A DNA stretch of 64,000 nt from SZAS-103 sp964640525. GTDB taxonomy: Bacteria > Pseudomonadota > Gammaproteobacteria > Xanthomonadales > Xanthomonadaceae. The stretch is taken from contig CAZXGS010000006.1 in NCBI GenBank assembly GCA_964640525.1, positions 1 through 64,000 on the forward strand, given 5' to 3'. The notes beneath the pieces were generated by a model. That model saw only the letters and a program-made list of their open reading frames with translations. It ran no database searches and was not told the DNA's origin. Position numbers and translations under genes: made by a program. This document shows, in pieces, positions 1 to 8,662 of this stretch. Positions within the stretch are counted from its first letter, which is position 1. Every line of letters starts with the position of its first letter.

Positions 1-910
1 CCAGCCCGGCGGCGAGCGCGAGCAGGGTCTTGCCGGTGCCGGCAGTGCCGAGCAGGGTGACGAAGTCAATCTCCGGGTCCATCAGCGCGTTGAGGGCGAA
101 GTTCTGCTCGCGGTTGCGCGCGGTGATGCCCCACACCGAGTGCTGCGAGTGGCGGAAGTCATCGACGATGCGCAAGGTGGCGCGGCCGTTGTCGGCGCGC
201 GCCACGCACAACTCGACCTCCTCCTCACCGGGCAGGTACAGGAACTGGTTGGGGTGCCAGTCCTCGTCGGGGCGCTTTTCCACCTCGTACCAGGTGCGGC
301 CTTTCTCCGGCCAGCTGCGCAGGTCGGTGTCGTGGCGGTCCCAGAAGTCGGCCGGCAGTTCGGCGGCGCCGGTGAACAAAAGGTTGAAATCGTCCAGCGC
401 GCGGTCGTTCTCGTAGTCCTCGGCGGTGATGCCGTGGATCGAGGCCTTGATGCGCATGTTGATGTCTTTCGACACCAGCACGACCGGCACGTCCGGATGG
501 GCCTGGCGCAGTTCCAGCACCGCGGCGAGGATCTGGTTGTCGGCCAGGTGGGTCTTGGCGGCGCCAGGCGCGGCGGCGGCAGCGGCCTTCTTCTTCGCCT
601 CGCCGCCATCGACCTGGAAGTGCAACCGCCCGACCTGGTTGCTGACCTTGAGCTGCAGCGCCTTGGGATGGGTCAGCGGCAGGCCGTCGCCGATGTTGCC
701 GCCGTTGTTCTCGATCAGTTCGTTGATGAAGCGGCTGACCTGGCGGGCGTTGCGGCTGACTTCGGAGTTGCCTTTCTTGGCCGCATCGAGCTCCTCGATG
801 ACCATCATCGGCAGGTAGACGTCGTGCTCTTCGAACTTGAACAGCGCGGTCGGGTCGTGCATCAGCACATTGGTGTCGAGCACGTAGATGCGCTTGCCTT
901 GGGGGGTCAT
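1..910 (-). CDS. PhoH-family ATPase with N-terminal PIN domain (C-terminus beyond window)
   Basis: The gene starts at the ATG at 908-910 and runs off the left edge, so 303 residues are visible. Residues 1-140 form a PIN-type ribonuclease domain opening with YVLDTNVLMHDP and containing acidic residues expected for metal binding. An Ala/Lys-rich linker falls near 105-120. The last visible residues carry the PhoH P-loop (LLGTAGTGKTLLAL). PIN-PhoH proteins (YlaK/PhoH2 type) are ATP-dependent RNA-processing proteins by family knowledge; the substrate here is unknown. It follows bcp and gcvR on the same strand after a 299-bp gap filled by palindromic repeats, so it is probably transcribed separately. 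Confidence 0.85.
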   Translation of the reverse strand, partial: MTPQGKRIYVLDTNVLMHDPTALFKFEEHDVYLPMMVIEELDAAKKGNSEVSRNARQVSRFINELIENNGGNIGDGLPLTHPKALQLKVSNQVGRLHFQVDGGEAKKKAAAAAAPGAAKTHLADNQILAAVLELRQAHPDVPVVLVSKDINMRIKASIHGITAEDYENDRALDDFNLLFTGAAELPADFWDRHDTDLRSWPEKGRTWYEVEKRPDEDWHPNQFLYLPGEEEVELCVARADNGRATLRIVDDFRHSQHSVWGITARNREQNFALNALMDPEIDFVTLLGTAGTGKTLLALAAGL

Positions 911-977
911 GGGGTGGGCCTTTGCGCAAAGGGGTTGTCGATCGGGGCGGCACAGGCGCGATGCGCGCCGTCTTTGG

Positions 978-1165
978 CTCCCTCCCCTGCAGGCAGGGGA
1001 GGGTTGAGGTGGGGGTGAGGGTGGGTATCGGAATCCAGCCGACGACCGCAAAGCGACCCCCTCCCAACCTCCCCCTGCAGGCAGGGGGAGGGGACGAACG
1101 CGATGACGTGCGGGGCCTTCCGATCCCACCTGACATCACCCTGCAGGCACGGGGAGGAGACGGTG
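978..1165. repeat. Cluster of three GC-rich REP-like palindromes
   Basis: The 299-bp gap between phoH and bcp is mostly filled by three related palindromes built on CCCCTGCAGGCAGGGG: 980-1003, 1069-1090 and a degraded copy near 1139-1157. The first two form near-perfect hairpins. They match a class of dispersed intergenic palindromes common in xanthomonad genomes and may act as transcript ends or mRNA stabilisers. I see no other feature in the gap. Confidence 0.7.
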
Positions 1166-1209
1166 TGACACATCGCCTTGGGATTCATCGACTGCCGCGG
1201 GCGGAGCAC

Positions 1210-1686
1210 CTAGTGCTTCGCCTTGTGCAATCGCTGGAGCGATTCGAACACCGCCTCGGCGTGGCCGGGCACCTTCACCGGGCGCCAGAGGTCGCGGATC
1301 GTGCCCGCTGGGTCGATCAGGAAGGTGCTGCGGACGATGCCGAGCACCTTTTTCCCGTACATGTTCTTCTCGTGGATCACGTCGAAGGCGCGGCACAATG
1401 CTTCGTCGCCGTCGCTGACCAGGTCGAACTTGAATCGCTGCTTCGCGCAGAAGCTCTGGTGCGATTTCACCGAATCGCGGGAAACCCCCAGCACCCTCGC
1501 ACCCTCGCGCTGGAACTTCGGCAGCAGGGCGTTGAAGTCGTTGCCTTCGGTGGTGCAGCCCGGGGTGCTGTCCTTGGGGTAGAAGTACAGCACCAGCCAG
1601 TGGCCGGCGTGATCGGACAGGCGGGCGGTAGTGCCGGTGTGCAGGGTGAATGCGAGGTCGGGAATGGCATCGCCGATGTCGGGCAT
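1210..1686 (-). CDS. bcp: Thiol peroxidase Bcp / PrxQ
   Basis: A 158-residue peroxiredoxin of the Bcp/PrxQ type that reduces H2O2 and organic hydroperoxides in the cytosol. The peroxidatic cysteine is Cys44 in the STPGCTTEG motif. There is no Cys five residues later, as in the E. coli-type enzyme; a cysteine lies at position 80, 36 residues downstream. That spacing matches the C47-C83 pair I recall for Xylella PrxQ, so Cys80 is the likely resolving residue. It sits 16 bp downstream of gcvR on the same strand, suggesting co-transcription. Length is normal for the family. Confidence 0.92.
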   Translation of the reverse strand: MPDIGDAIPDLAFTLHTGTTARLSDHAGHWLVLYFYPKDSTPGCTTEGNDFNALLPKFQREGARVLGVSRDSVKSHQSFCAKQRFKFDLVSDGDEALCRAFDVIHEKNMYGKKVLGIVRSTFLIDPAGTIRDLWRPVKVPGHAEAVFESLQRLHKAKH

Positions 1687-1702
1687 CGAGGTTCTCGTGT
1701 CG

Positions 1703-2299
1703 TCAGAACTTCATCGGATCCATGATCGCGTCGAGGTTCAGGTGATCGCAGAATTCCAGGAAATCATCGCGCAGGCCGGCGATGTGCATGGTGTTTGGTA
1801 CGCCGATGGTGATCTGCGCGGTGAACATCTCCGCGCCAGTCTGCATGGCGCGGTAGCGCGAGCAGCTCAGGTTCTCAATGCTGATCCCGAGGCGGTCGAA
1901 GAAATCGGCAAGCTGGAAAAGGATGCCGGCCTTGTCCGCCGCCACCACCTCCACCACGTAGGGCAGCAGGTTGGTCTGCAAGGGCTTGGGCGCGGTGCGG
2001 TTCCACATCAGCTTGAGGTTTTTCTCCTCGCGCTCGAGCCGCGAGAGCATCGCTTCCAGCTTGGCCACCGCGTCCCAGGAACCCACCGCCAGCGCGGTCA
2101 CCGACACGTCATGACCGACCGTGGACAGGCGCGCATCGGCGAGGTTGCAGCCGGACTCGGCGATCCGCCGGCTCAGCGCGAGCAGCGGAGAGTCGGGGTG
2201 GGCGGCGCTGGCGTTGATCAGCAGGTGATTTTCGTTCGCGGCCGGACGGTTGGGCGTTTCGCTGGTCACGGTCGGTCCGGTGCGGCGGGCGGGAGGCAT
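1703..2299 (-). CDS. gcvR: ACT-domain regulator, GcvR-like
   Basis: A 198-residue protein with two ACT-like regions (about 25-95 and 112-185). The second opens with PYVVEVVAADKAGILFQLAD and includes the typical ENLSCSRY segment. This is the architecture of GcvR, the accessory repressor that binds GcvA and controls the glycine-cleavage operon; the exact target here is inferred. It is divergent from dapA across 246 bp and leads bcp. An ATG at 2297-2299 fits the conserved start; longer upstream readings overlap dapA antisense and look spurious. Confidence 0.85.
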   Translation of the reverse strand: MPPARRTGPTVTSETPNRPAANENHLLINASAAHPDSPLLALSRRIAESGCNLADARLSTVGHDVSVTALAVGSWDAVAKLEAMLSRLEREEKNLKLMWNRTAPKPLQTNLLPYVVEVVAADKAGILFQLADFFDRLGISIENLSCSRYRAMQTGAEMFTAQITIGVPNTMHIAGLRDDFLEFCDHLNLDAIMDPMKF

Positions 2300-2545
2300 G
2301 GTGGTTGGCGATGGCTGGCGCGCGGAAGAGGTGGCTGGCCGTAATCCCTCGACCCTGCGCGGGGAGCATACGGCCCGCACTGTGGACCCGCAAGCGAGCC
2401 GCGCGGCGCGCCCGGGACAGGGCCGGCGGTGCGGTGCCGATACCCCGTCCGGGGCAGGTGAACGGATCACGCAAGCTGCACGGGAGCCGGCGGCGCGGGT
2501 CCGGCCAGAGCCACGAAATGGACTGTTCAGGCCCCTGCCGGTAAC

Positions 2546-3487
2546 ATGGAGCGTTCGTCCGTCCCCTGGAAGCTGCCCTTGCGCATTGAAGGCTCCATCA
2601 CTGCCTTGGCCACGCCGTTCACCGCCGCCGGCGCGCTCGATCTGCCGGCGTGGAAGCGGTTGCTGGACCAGCAATTGGCTGGCGGAACGCAGGCAGTGGT
2701 GGTGGCTGGCTCCACCGGCGAGGCGGCGGCGATGGACGAGGCCGAGTTCGAGGCGATATTGCGTGCTGCGGTCGAGCACGTCGGCGGGCGCATCCCGGTC
2801 ATCGCCGGCACCGGCATGTCCAGCACCGCGCGTACCGTCGCCCAGACCCGCCGCGCACAAGCCTGCGGAGCCAGCGCCGCGCTGGTGGTGACGCCGCCCT
2901 ATGTGCGTCCGACCCAGACTGGCTTGCTGGTCCATTACTCCCACGTCGCCGAGCAGGGCGGGTTGCCGGTGGTGCTGTACAACGTGCCTACCCGCACGGG
3001 CTGCGACCTGCTTCCGGAAACGGTCGCGCTGTTGCGCGTGCACCGGCAGATCGTGGGCATCAAGGAAGCGGTCCCGGCCATCGCCCGCATCCAGGCGTTG
3101 GTCGCGCTGAAGGACGCAGGATTCACCGTGCTCAGCGGCGACGACGCCAGCGCTGCATCCTCGATGTTGGCCGGCGCCGATGGCGTGGTCTCGGTTGCCT
3201 CCAACATCGTGCCCGCCACGTTCCGCCGTCTGTGCGAGTTGGCACGCGGCGGCGAGCGCGCCGGCGCCAGCGCGCTGGTCGATCGTCTGCAGGAACTGCT
3301 GGCCTTTCTCGGGCTGGAACCCAACCCGATCACCATCAAGGCACTGCTGGCCGAGGCCGGCATCGGCAGCGGCCTGCGTTTGCCGTTGCTGCCCTTGTCG
3401 GCGCAGCACGGGCGTGCCGCCGTCGCCATGGCGCGCGCCTGCGCCGCACTCGAAGCGGCCGCCGCCGCCCCCACACTCGCTGCTTGA
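2546..3487 (+). CDS. dapA: 4-hydroxy-tetrahydrodipicolinate synthase
   Basis: A 313-residue (beta/alpha)8-barrel aldolase that condenses pyruvate with aspartate semialdehyde in the lysine/diaminopimelate pathway. Visible signatures are the GSTGEAAAMDEAEF loop near residue 55, the active-site Tyr in LYNVPTRTG, and the Schiff-base Lys in VGIKEAVP. The N-terminus is about 10 residues longer than common DapA starts; the ATG at 2546 is the only nearby in-frame Met. The downstream lipoprotein gene begins 17 bp after its stop, matching the dapA-bamC pairing of many gammaproteobacteria. Confidence 0.95.
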   Translation: MERSSVPWKLPLRIEGSITALATPFTAAGALDLPAWKRLLDQQLAGGTQAVVVAGSTGEAAAMDEAEFEAILRAAVEHVGGRIPVIAGTGMSSTARTVAQTRRAQACGASAALVVTPPYVRPTQTGLLVHYSHVAEQGGLPVVLYNVPTRTGCDLLPETVALLRVHRQIVGIKEAVPAIARIQALVALKDAGFTVLSGDDASAASSMLAGADGVVSVASNIVPATFRRLCELARGGERAGASALVDRLQELLAFLGLEPNPITIKALLAEAGIGSGLRLPLLPLSAQHGRAAVAMARACAALEAAAAAPTLAA

Positions 3488-3504
3488 CCGTCCTGGAGAA
3501 CCCG

Positions 3505-4029
3505 ATGCAATCCACCTTCGCCGCCCGCATGACGATGGCCGTGCTGATCAGCGCCGCGCTGCTGGCTTCCTCGGGTTGTCACATGCTCAAGCGTTCGGAC
3601 GGCAGCTTCCGCCTGCTGCCGCGCCCGCACAATTCCGACTACACCCGGTCGGTCGAGAGCCGTCCGCTGGACGTGCCGCCGGACCTGGACACCCCGGCCA
3701 CGGACCCGACCATGCAGATCCCCGGCGCGCGCGCCAGCGGTGATGCAGGTGCTGCCGCCGACGGCCCCGCGTTCAGCCTCCAGGACACCCCGGCGGGGAG
3801 CTGGGAACGCCTGGGCAAGGCGCTGGATCACGTCGATGGGGTCAGCGTGGCGCAGCGCTCGCAGCTTCTGAACAGCTACGAAGTGCAATACAAGGGTGCG
3901 CGCATCCTGTTGCGGGTTTCGCCCAACGGCGCGGGCAGCCGGATCGATGCGGTCGGCATCGACGGCCAGCCGCAGCGCACGCCCGAGGCCCTGGAACTGC
4001 TCGGTCTGCTGCGCGGGCGGCTGGGTTGA
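3505..4029 (+). CDS. Outer-membrane lipoprotein, BamC (NlpB)-like
   Basis: A 174-residue lipoprotein with an N-terminal signal and lipobox LLASSGC placing the lipidated Cys near residue 25. A flexible segment with VESRPLDVPPDLDTP follows, as in the unstructured BamC N-terminus that contacts BamD. The second half (GSWERLGKALDHVDG...) resembles one BamC helix-grip domain. The usual E. coli BamC has two such domains (about 340 residues), so this is a short form. A Shine-Dalgarno GGAG precedes the ATG. Position directly after dapA supports the assignment; function in the Bam complex is inferred. Confidence 0.75.
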   Translation: MQSTFAARMTMAVLISAALLASSGCHMLKRSDGSFRLLPRPHNSDYTRSVESRPLDVPPDLDTPATDPTMQIPGARASGDAGAAADGPAFSLQDTPAGSWERLGKALDHVDGVSVAQRSQLLNSYEVQYKGARILLRVSPNGAGSRIDAVGIDGQPQRTPEALELLGLLRGRLG

Positions 4030-4102
4030 TCGCTTGAACCTGCCGGCGCCGCGATTGCCGGCGCCACCGCGGGGCGTGAGGCCATCGTGGCATCGAAAAC
4101 GC

Positions 4103-4130
4103 AAAGCCCGTGCATCGCTGCACGGGCTTT
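4103..4130 (+). terminator. Rho-independent terminator after the BamC-like gene
   Basis: A perfect 12-bp stem (AAAGCCCGTGCA / TGCACGGGCTTT) with a 4-nt TCGC loop is followed by T-rich sequence on the + strand. It ends the dapA unit and, read leftward, could also end the tRNA-Glu transcript. Confidence 0.9.
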
Positions 4131-4195
4131 TTGGTTTGCGGTGGCTGGCTACGCCGGTGCTGCAGCGGCGTTCGGCACCTGCCAGACCCTGGAAT

Positions 4196-4271
4196 TGGCG
4201 CTCCCTACGAGATTCGAACTCGTGTTACAGCCTTGAGAGGGCCGTGTCCTGGGCCTCTAGACGAAGGGAGC
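4196..4271 (-). tRNA. tRNA-Glu (anticodon CTC)
   Basis: Read on the minus strand, the 7-bp acceptor stem GCTCCCT pairs with AGGGAGC. The D arm is GTC-TAGAGGCCCA-GGAC. The anticodon stem is CGGCC/GGCTG with one G-T pair, around the loop CTCTCAA, giving anticodon CTC (codon GAG). The T arm is ACGAG-TTCGAAT-CTCGT, the discriminator is G, and CCA is encoded. The fold is complete and the D arm matches bacterial tRNA-Glu. A consensus promoter lies about 25 bp upstream. Confidence 0.96.
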
Positions 4272-4296
4272 GGGGCAAGCATTGACGCGAACGGCT

Positions 4297-4327
4297 ATTA
4301 TATCAGGGCTTTGCGGGATTCCTGCAA
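4297..4327 (-). promoter_or_regulatory. Sigma70-type promoter of tRNA-Glu
   Basis: On the minus strand a perfect TATAAT (4302-4297) lies 19 bp downstream of TTGCAG (4327-4322), placing transcription start near 4290, about 19 nt before the mature tRNA 5' end. Confidence 0.7.
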
Positions 4328-4367
4328 GCCACTTTCCCATGCAAGGACCTGCGGCCCGGCCGCGAGC

Positions 4368-5750
4368 ATGATGCCCGCCAATCCCGAACCTGCCGCTCCA
4401 CGCCCGCCGCATGTCGTATCGCGCGAGGCGCATGGCATCTCGCGCAAGCAGATCAGCCCCAACGCGCTGCGCGTCCTGTACAAGTTGGGCGAGGCTGGCT
4501 TCGAGGCCTACCTCGTCGGCGGCGCGGTGCGCGACCTGCTGGTCGGGGGGCGGCCGAAGGATTTCGATGTCGCCACCAGCGCCACCCCGGAGCAGGTCAA
4601 GGCGCTGTTCCGCAACTGCCGCCTGATCGGGCGGCGTTTCCGGCTCGCGCATGTGTTCTTCGGTTCGGAGATCATCGAGGTCGCCACCTTTCGCGCCAAC
4701 AGCGACGATGGCACCGGCGACCGCGAAACCCACGAGGGCGGTCGGCTGCTGCGCGACAACGTCTATGGCAGCATCGAGGACGATGCCGTGCGGCGCGACT
4801 TCACCGTCAACGCGCTGTTCTACGGTGTGCGCGATTTCGCGGTGCTCGATCATGTCGGTGGCTGGGAGGACATCCAGCGCCGCAGCCTGCGCCTGATCGG
4901 CGATCCGGAAACCCGCTACCGCGAGGACCCGGTCCGCATGCTGCGTGCGGCACGGCTGTCGGCCAAGCTCGGATTCGACATCGATGCGGCCACCGCCGCG
5001 CCGATCCCGGCGCTTGCGTCGCTGGTGACCGAAGCCCCGCCGGCGCGGTTGTTCGACGAGATGCTCAAGCTGTTCCTGACCGGCCACGGGCAGGCCAGTT
5101 TCGCGTCGCTCGAACGGCTGGGCCTGCTTGCCACCATCCTGCCCGAGACCGCGGCCGCGTTGGCCCACGACCCCGACGGTCGCCAGCGCGCGATGCTGCG
5201 GCAGGCGCTGGTCAACACCGACGCGCGGGTGGCACAGGGCAAGGCGGTGACGCCGTACTTCCTGTTCGCCGCCCTGCTGTGGCCGGCGTTCCGCCGCGAA
5301 CTGGGCAACCTCGCGCACCAGCACCTGGACCCGCTGGCGATGCAGCAGCGCGCCGCCGACCGCGTCACCCTGCACCAGGCGCAGCGGATCGCGATGCCAC
5401 GGCGGTTCTCGATTCCGATGCAGGAGATCTGGCTGCTGCAGGCGCGCTTCGACGTGCGCCAGCGCAAGCGCGTGTTCCGGTTGATGGCGCACCCGCGCTT
5501 TCGTGCCGCCTACGATTTCCTCGCCCTGCGCACCATCGAGCAGCCCGAACTGGCCGAGCCGGTGGCGTTCTGGACCCAGGCGCAGGAGGTCGGTGCCGAG
5601 GCGCTGGCCGCGCAGCTTGCGCATCCGCCGCGGGTGGCGACCCGGACCGAGGCGGCAGGCGAGGACCCCGCTACCGCAGCCCGCCCTCGACGTCGTCGCA
5701 AGCGGCATGCCTCCGCGAGCGATGCCGGCACGCCGGATACCTCGCCCTGA
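4368..5750 (+). CDS. pcnB: Poly(A) polymerase I
   Basis: A class II nucleotidyltransferase of about 460 residues that adds 3' poly(A) tails to RNA and so promotes decay. The head has the LVGGAVRDLLVG motif followed by RPKDFDVATSATPEQV, which carries the catalytic DxD aspartates. RRDFTVNALFY follows, with the RNA-binding region after about residue 200. The C-terminus is rich in Arg/Lys (RPRRRRKRH), as in PcnB rather than CCA-adding enzymes. Two adjacent ATGs (4368, 4371) could serve as start. folK follows after 15 bp, as in many xanthomonads. Confidence 0.93.
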   Translation: MMPANPEPAAPRPPHVVSREAHGISRKQISPNALRVLYKLGEAGFEAYLVGGAVRDLLVGGRPKDFDVATSATPEQVKALFRNCRLIGRRFRLAHVFFGSEIIEVATFRANSDDGTGDRETHEGGRLLRDNVYGSIEDDAVRRDFTVNALFYGVRDFAVLDHVGGWEDIQRRSLRLIGDPETRYREDPVRMLRAARLSAKLGFDIDAATAAPIPALASLVTEAPPARLFDEMLKLFLTGHGQASFASLERLGLLATILPETAAALAHDPDGRQRAMLRQALVNTDARVAQGKAVTPYFLFAALLWPAFRRELGNLAHQHLDPLAMQQRAADRVTLHQAQRIAMPRRFSIPMQEIWLLQARFDVRQRKRVFRLMAHPRFRAAYDFLALRTIEQPELAEPVAFWTQAQEVGAEALAAQLAHPPRVATRTEAAGEDPATAARPRRRRKRHASASDAGTPDTSP

Positions 5751-5765
5751 GCCAGCGGCATCCGG

Positions 5766-6281
5766 ATGATCGCAATGGAAACGGTGACCGCCTGCATCGG
5801 TCTGGGCGGCAATCTGGGCGACGTGCCGGCGGCGATCGCGGCGGCCATCGTTGCAATGGACGGATTGCCGGGCGTGCGCGTGCGTGCGCGTTCAATGTTG
5901 TACCGCACGCCGGCGTGGGGCCTGCTGGCGCAGCCGGATTTCGTCAACGCCGCGGTGGTGCTGGAGACCACCCTTTCGGCCGACGCATTGCTGGCGGGGC
6001 TGCTGGCGATCGAGCGGGCCATCGGGCGTGAGCGCGACATGGCAGGGATGCGCTGGGGTCCGCGCCTGATCGATCTGGATCTGCTGTTGTACGGGGAGGC
6101 GCAGATTGCTCGGGATGGCCTGCAGGTACCGCATCCGCACCTGCACGAGCGCGCCTTCGTGCTGGTGCCGCTGGCAGAGATCGCCGCGGATGCCGTGGTG
6201 CCGGGGCGCGGGGTGGTGCAGGAATTGCTGGCGCGGGTCGATGCGGGCGGGATCCTCGCGCTGCCGGAAGTGGGCCGGTAG
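5766..6281 (+). CDS. folK: 2-amino-4-hydroxy-6-hydroxymethyldihydropteridine pyrophosphokinase
   Basis: A 171-residue HPPK that transfers pyrophosphate from ATP to the pterin in folate synthesis. Family signatures are CIGLGGNLGD at the N-terminus, YRTPAWG near 45 and the catalytic RWGPRLIDLDLLLYG near residue 100, followed by PHPHLHERAFVLVPL. The start may be 5766 or the in-frame ATG at 5775. It lies between pcnB and the pantothenate genes; a 196-bp gap separates it from panB. Confidence 0.95.
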   Translation: MIAMETVTACIGLGGNLGDVPAAIAAAIVAMDGLPGVRVRARSMLYRTPAWGLLAQPDFVNAAVVLETTLSADALLAGLLAIERAIGRERDMAGMRWGPRLIDLDLLLYGEAQIARDGLQVPHPHLHERAFVLVPLAEIAADAVVPGRGVVQELLARVDAGGILALPEVGR

Positions 6282-6477
6282 CGACTGGCGGCTTCGCCGG
6301 TACGGCGTTTGGGCACGCCGGCGCCGGGTTTTCGCGTCCGCGGGGACGGCCTGCCAGCGCGACGCGAACCGGTCGATTCTCCGCCAATGCCTTGCGCGCA
6401 GGCGCTGGCGCAAAATCGAGCGGTTGCTCCGTCGCGGGCTGCTACAGTAACCCGCTACGCCAAGCCGGTGATTGCCG

Positions 6478-7308
6478 ATGTACGCCTCCGAGGACAAGCC
6501 CAAGCCACGCTCCGCCGTGACCGTGCCGTCGTTGCGGGTGGCCAAGCGCGAGGGCCGCAAGCTGGCGATGCTCACCGCCTACGATGCCGGGTTCGCGCGC
6601 GCGGTGGATGCCGGCGGGGTGGACATCGTGCTGGTCGGCGACTCGCTGGGCATGGTGGTGCAGGGCAAGCCGAGCACGCTGCCGGTGACGGTGGCAGATT
6701 TGGTCTATCACACCCAGTGCGTGGCGCGCGGCCTGCGCGCGGCGCTGCTGGTCGCCGACATGCCGTTCCAGAGCTACGCCACCGTAGAGCGCGCACTCGA
6801 TGCCGCAGCGGCGCTGGTGGGGCAGGGCGGGGCAGCGATGGTCAAGCTGGAAGGCGCCGGGCATGTGCTGGAGGCGATTTCCTTCCTGGTCGAACGCGAC
6901 ATCCCGGTGTGCGCCCACCTCGGGCTGACCCCGCAGTCGGTCAACCGGCTCGGCGGCTACGGCGTGCAGGGCCGCGAGGAAGCCGCGGCGCAGCGCCTGT
7001 ACGAGGACGCGCTGGCGGTGGAGGCGGCCGGTGCGGAACTGCTGGTGCTCGAATGCGTGCCCAGCGCGGTCGCTGCCCGCATCAGCCAGGCATTGGCCAT
7101 TCCCACCATCGGCATCGGCGCCGGTCCCGGCTGCGATGGCCAGGTGCTGGTGTTGCACGACATGCTCGGGCTGGCCAGCGGTCATCGCCGGCCACGTTTC
7201 GTCAAGGACTTCCTCGCCGAGGGCGGGTCGGTGGTCGGCGCGGTCAAGGCGTATGTCGCCGCAGTGCGCGAGGGGCGCTTCCCGGCTGCCGAGCACAGCT
7301 ACGCGTAG
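6478..7308 (+). CDS. panB: 3-methyl-2-oxobutanoate hydroxymethyltransferase
   Basis: A 276-residue (beta/alpha)8 enzyme making ketopantoate from 2-oxoisovalerate and methylene-tetrahydrofolate, the first step of pantothenate synthesis. Signatures are MLTAYDAGFA, the metal/substrate region VGDSLGMVVQG, AHLGLTPQSVNRLGG and the IPTIGIGAGPGCDGQVLV segment. The ATG at 6478 is preferred over a TTG six bases upstream. The stop is three bases before the panC start, so the two are certainly co-transcribed. Confidence 0.96.
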   Translation: MYASEDKPKPRSAVTVPSLRVAKREGRKLAMLTAYDAGFARAVDAGGVDIVLVGDSLGMVVQGKPSTLPVTVADLVYHTQCVARGLRAALLVADMPFQSYATVERALDAAAALVGQGGAAMVKLEGAGHVLEAISFLVERDIPVCAHLGLTPQSVNRLGGYGVQGREEAAAQRLYEDALAVEAAGAELLVLECVPSAVAARISQALAIPTIGIGAGPGCDGQVLVLHDMLGLASGHRRPRFVKDFLAEGGSVVGAVKAYVAAVREGRFPAAEHSYA

Positions 7309-7311
7309 GCG

Positions 7312-8154
7312 ATGCAGACCTTCACGACGGTCGCCGACCTGCGCGCGCAGGTGCGGGCATGGAAGCAGGCAGGGCTGCGGGTGGGCTTCGTACCGACCAT
7401 GGGCAACCTCCACGCCGGGCACTTCGCGCTGGTCGAACTGGCGCGCAGCCACGCCGACCGGGTCATCGCCAGCGTGTTCGTGAACCCCACCCAGTTCGGC
7501 CCGAACGAGGATTTCGCACGCTACCCGCGCACGCTCCAGGCCGATGCGGAAGGTCTGGCGGCGCATGGTTGTGACGGGCTGTTCGCGCCGTCGGTACAGG
7601 AGATGTACCCCTACGGGGCCGGCCACGAGGTGACGGTTCGGGTGCCGGGGATCACCACCATCCTCGACGGCGCCCACCGCCCCGGCCACTTCGACGGCGT
7701 CGCCACCGTGGTCGCGCGGCTGTTCAACATGGTCACGCCCGACCTGGCGGTGTTCGGACGCAAGGACTACCAGCAACTGCAGGTGATCGCCTACCTCGTG
7801 CGCGATCTCGCGTTCCCGATCCGGATCCTCGCCGCACCCACCGTGCGCGCCGAGGATGGACTGGCGTTGAGTTCGCGCAACCAGTACCTTTCGGTCGAGC
7901 AGCGCCGGATCGCTCCGCAGATACACCTCACCCTGCAGGCGATGCGCGACGCCGTACAGGCCGGACAGGCGCCGGCGCAGGTCGAGGCGACAGCGGCGCG
8001 GCGCCTGGCCGAGCTGGGCTTCGTGGTGGACTACGCGGTGATCCACCGGGCCGATCTTGGCCTGCCGGCCGCGGGTCAGCGCGAGGGCTTGGTCGGCCTG
8101 ATCGCTGCCAGGCTGGGGGCGACGCGCCTGATCGACAACTTGATTCTGGACTGA
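7312..8154 (+). CDS. panC: Pantothenate synthetase
   Basis: A 280-residue cytosolic ligase joining pantoate and beta-alanine with ATP. The nucleotide-binding region FVPTMGNLHAGHFALV carries the HxGH motif; ASVFVNPTQFGPNEDF and AVFGRKDYQQLQVI follow, and the KMSKS-like element is LALSSRNQYLS. It begins three bases after the panB stop. The beta-alanine it uses is supplied by the product of panD just downstream. Confidence 0.96.
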   Translation: MQTFTTVADLRAQVRAWKQAGLRVGFVPTMGNLHAGHFALVELARSHADRVIASVFVNPTQFGPNEDFARYPRTLQADAEGLAAHGCDGLFAPSVQEMYPYGAGHEVTVRVPGITTILDGAHRPGHFDGVATVVARLFNMVTPDLAVFGRKDYQQLQVIAYLVRDLAFPIRILAAPTVRAEDGLALSSRNQYLSVEQRRIAPQIHLTLQAMRDAVQAGQAPAQVEATAARRLAELGFVVDYAVIHRADLGLPAAGQREGLVGLIAARLGATRLIDNLILD

Positions 8155-8191
8155 GCGGTCCATGAATTGACCATCCCGTGACCGGGTCGAG

Positions 8192-8238
8192 GGTTTGCGC
8201 ATCCTCATGTTGCAGTGCGCAAACCGGGGGCCTACACT
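8192..8238 (+). promoter_or_regulatory. panD promoter overlapped by a perfect inverted repeat
   Basis: TTGCAG (8210-8215), a 17-bp spacer and TACACT (8233-8238) make a good sigma70-like promoter, with start expected near 8245, about 37 bp before panD. A perfect 10-bp inverted repeat, GGTTTGCGCA (8192-8201) and TGCGCAAACC (8216-8225), straddles the -35 box. That is where a repressor operator would sit, but no regulator is known to me for it. Confidence 0.55.
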
Positions 8239-8281
8239 CGCGCGGCGCGGGTTGCCGCGCCCGCACCGTCGGAGCCGAACC

Positions 8282-8662
8282 ATGCACATCACTCTGCTCA
8301 AGGCCAAGATCCACCGCGCATCCGTCACCCACGCCGAACTCCATTACGAGGGTTCGTGCGCGATCGATGCGCGCCTGCTGGAGATCGCCGGCATCGTCGA
8401 GAACGAGCAGGTGCACATCTTCAACGTCAACAACGGCGAGCGCTTCGTCACCTACGCGATCAAGGCCGAGCCGGGCAGCGGCACGATCTCGGTCAACGGC
8501 GCCGCCGCCCATCGCGCCAGCCCTGGCGACCTGGTCATCATCTGCGCCTACGGCCAGTTGGATGCCGCCGAGGCGGCCAGGCACAAGCCGACGCTGGTGT
8601 ACGTGGACCGGCAGAACCGCCTGACCCACACCAACGATTCGATGCCGATGCAGGCGGCTTGA
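8282..8662 (+). CDS. panD: Aspartate 1-decarboxylase proenzyme
   Basis: A 126-residue pyruvoyl-dependent enzyme forming beta-alanine from aspartate for pantothenate synthesis. The self-cleavage site is Gly24-Ser25 in the HYEGSCAID motif; Ser25 becomes the pyruvoyl group. NNGERFVTYAI, NGAAAHRASPGDLVIICAYG and the C-terminal PTLVYVD are typical. It has its own likely promoter downstream of panC, so its expression need not follow panBC. Length matches the family. Confidence 0.96.
   Translation: MHITLLKAKIHRASVTHAELHYEGSCAIDARLLEIAGIVENEQVHIFNVNNGERFVTYAIKAEPGSGTISVNGAAAHRASPGDLVIICAYGQLDAAEAARHKPTLVYVDRQNRLTHTNDSMPMQAA

Noticed and set aside
1210..1686. Bcp lacking a resolving cysteine
   Set aside because: The i+5 Cys is absent, but Cys80 has the spacing of the atypical resolving Cys known in Xylella PrxQ.
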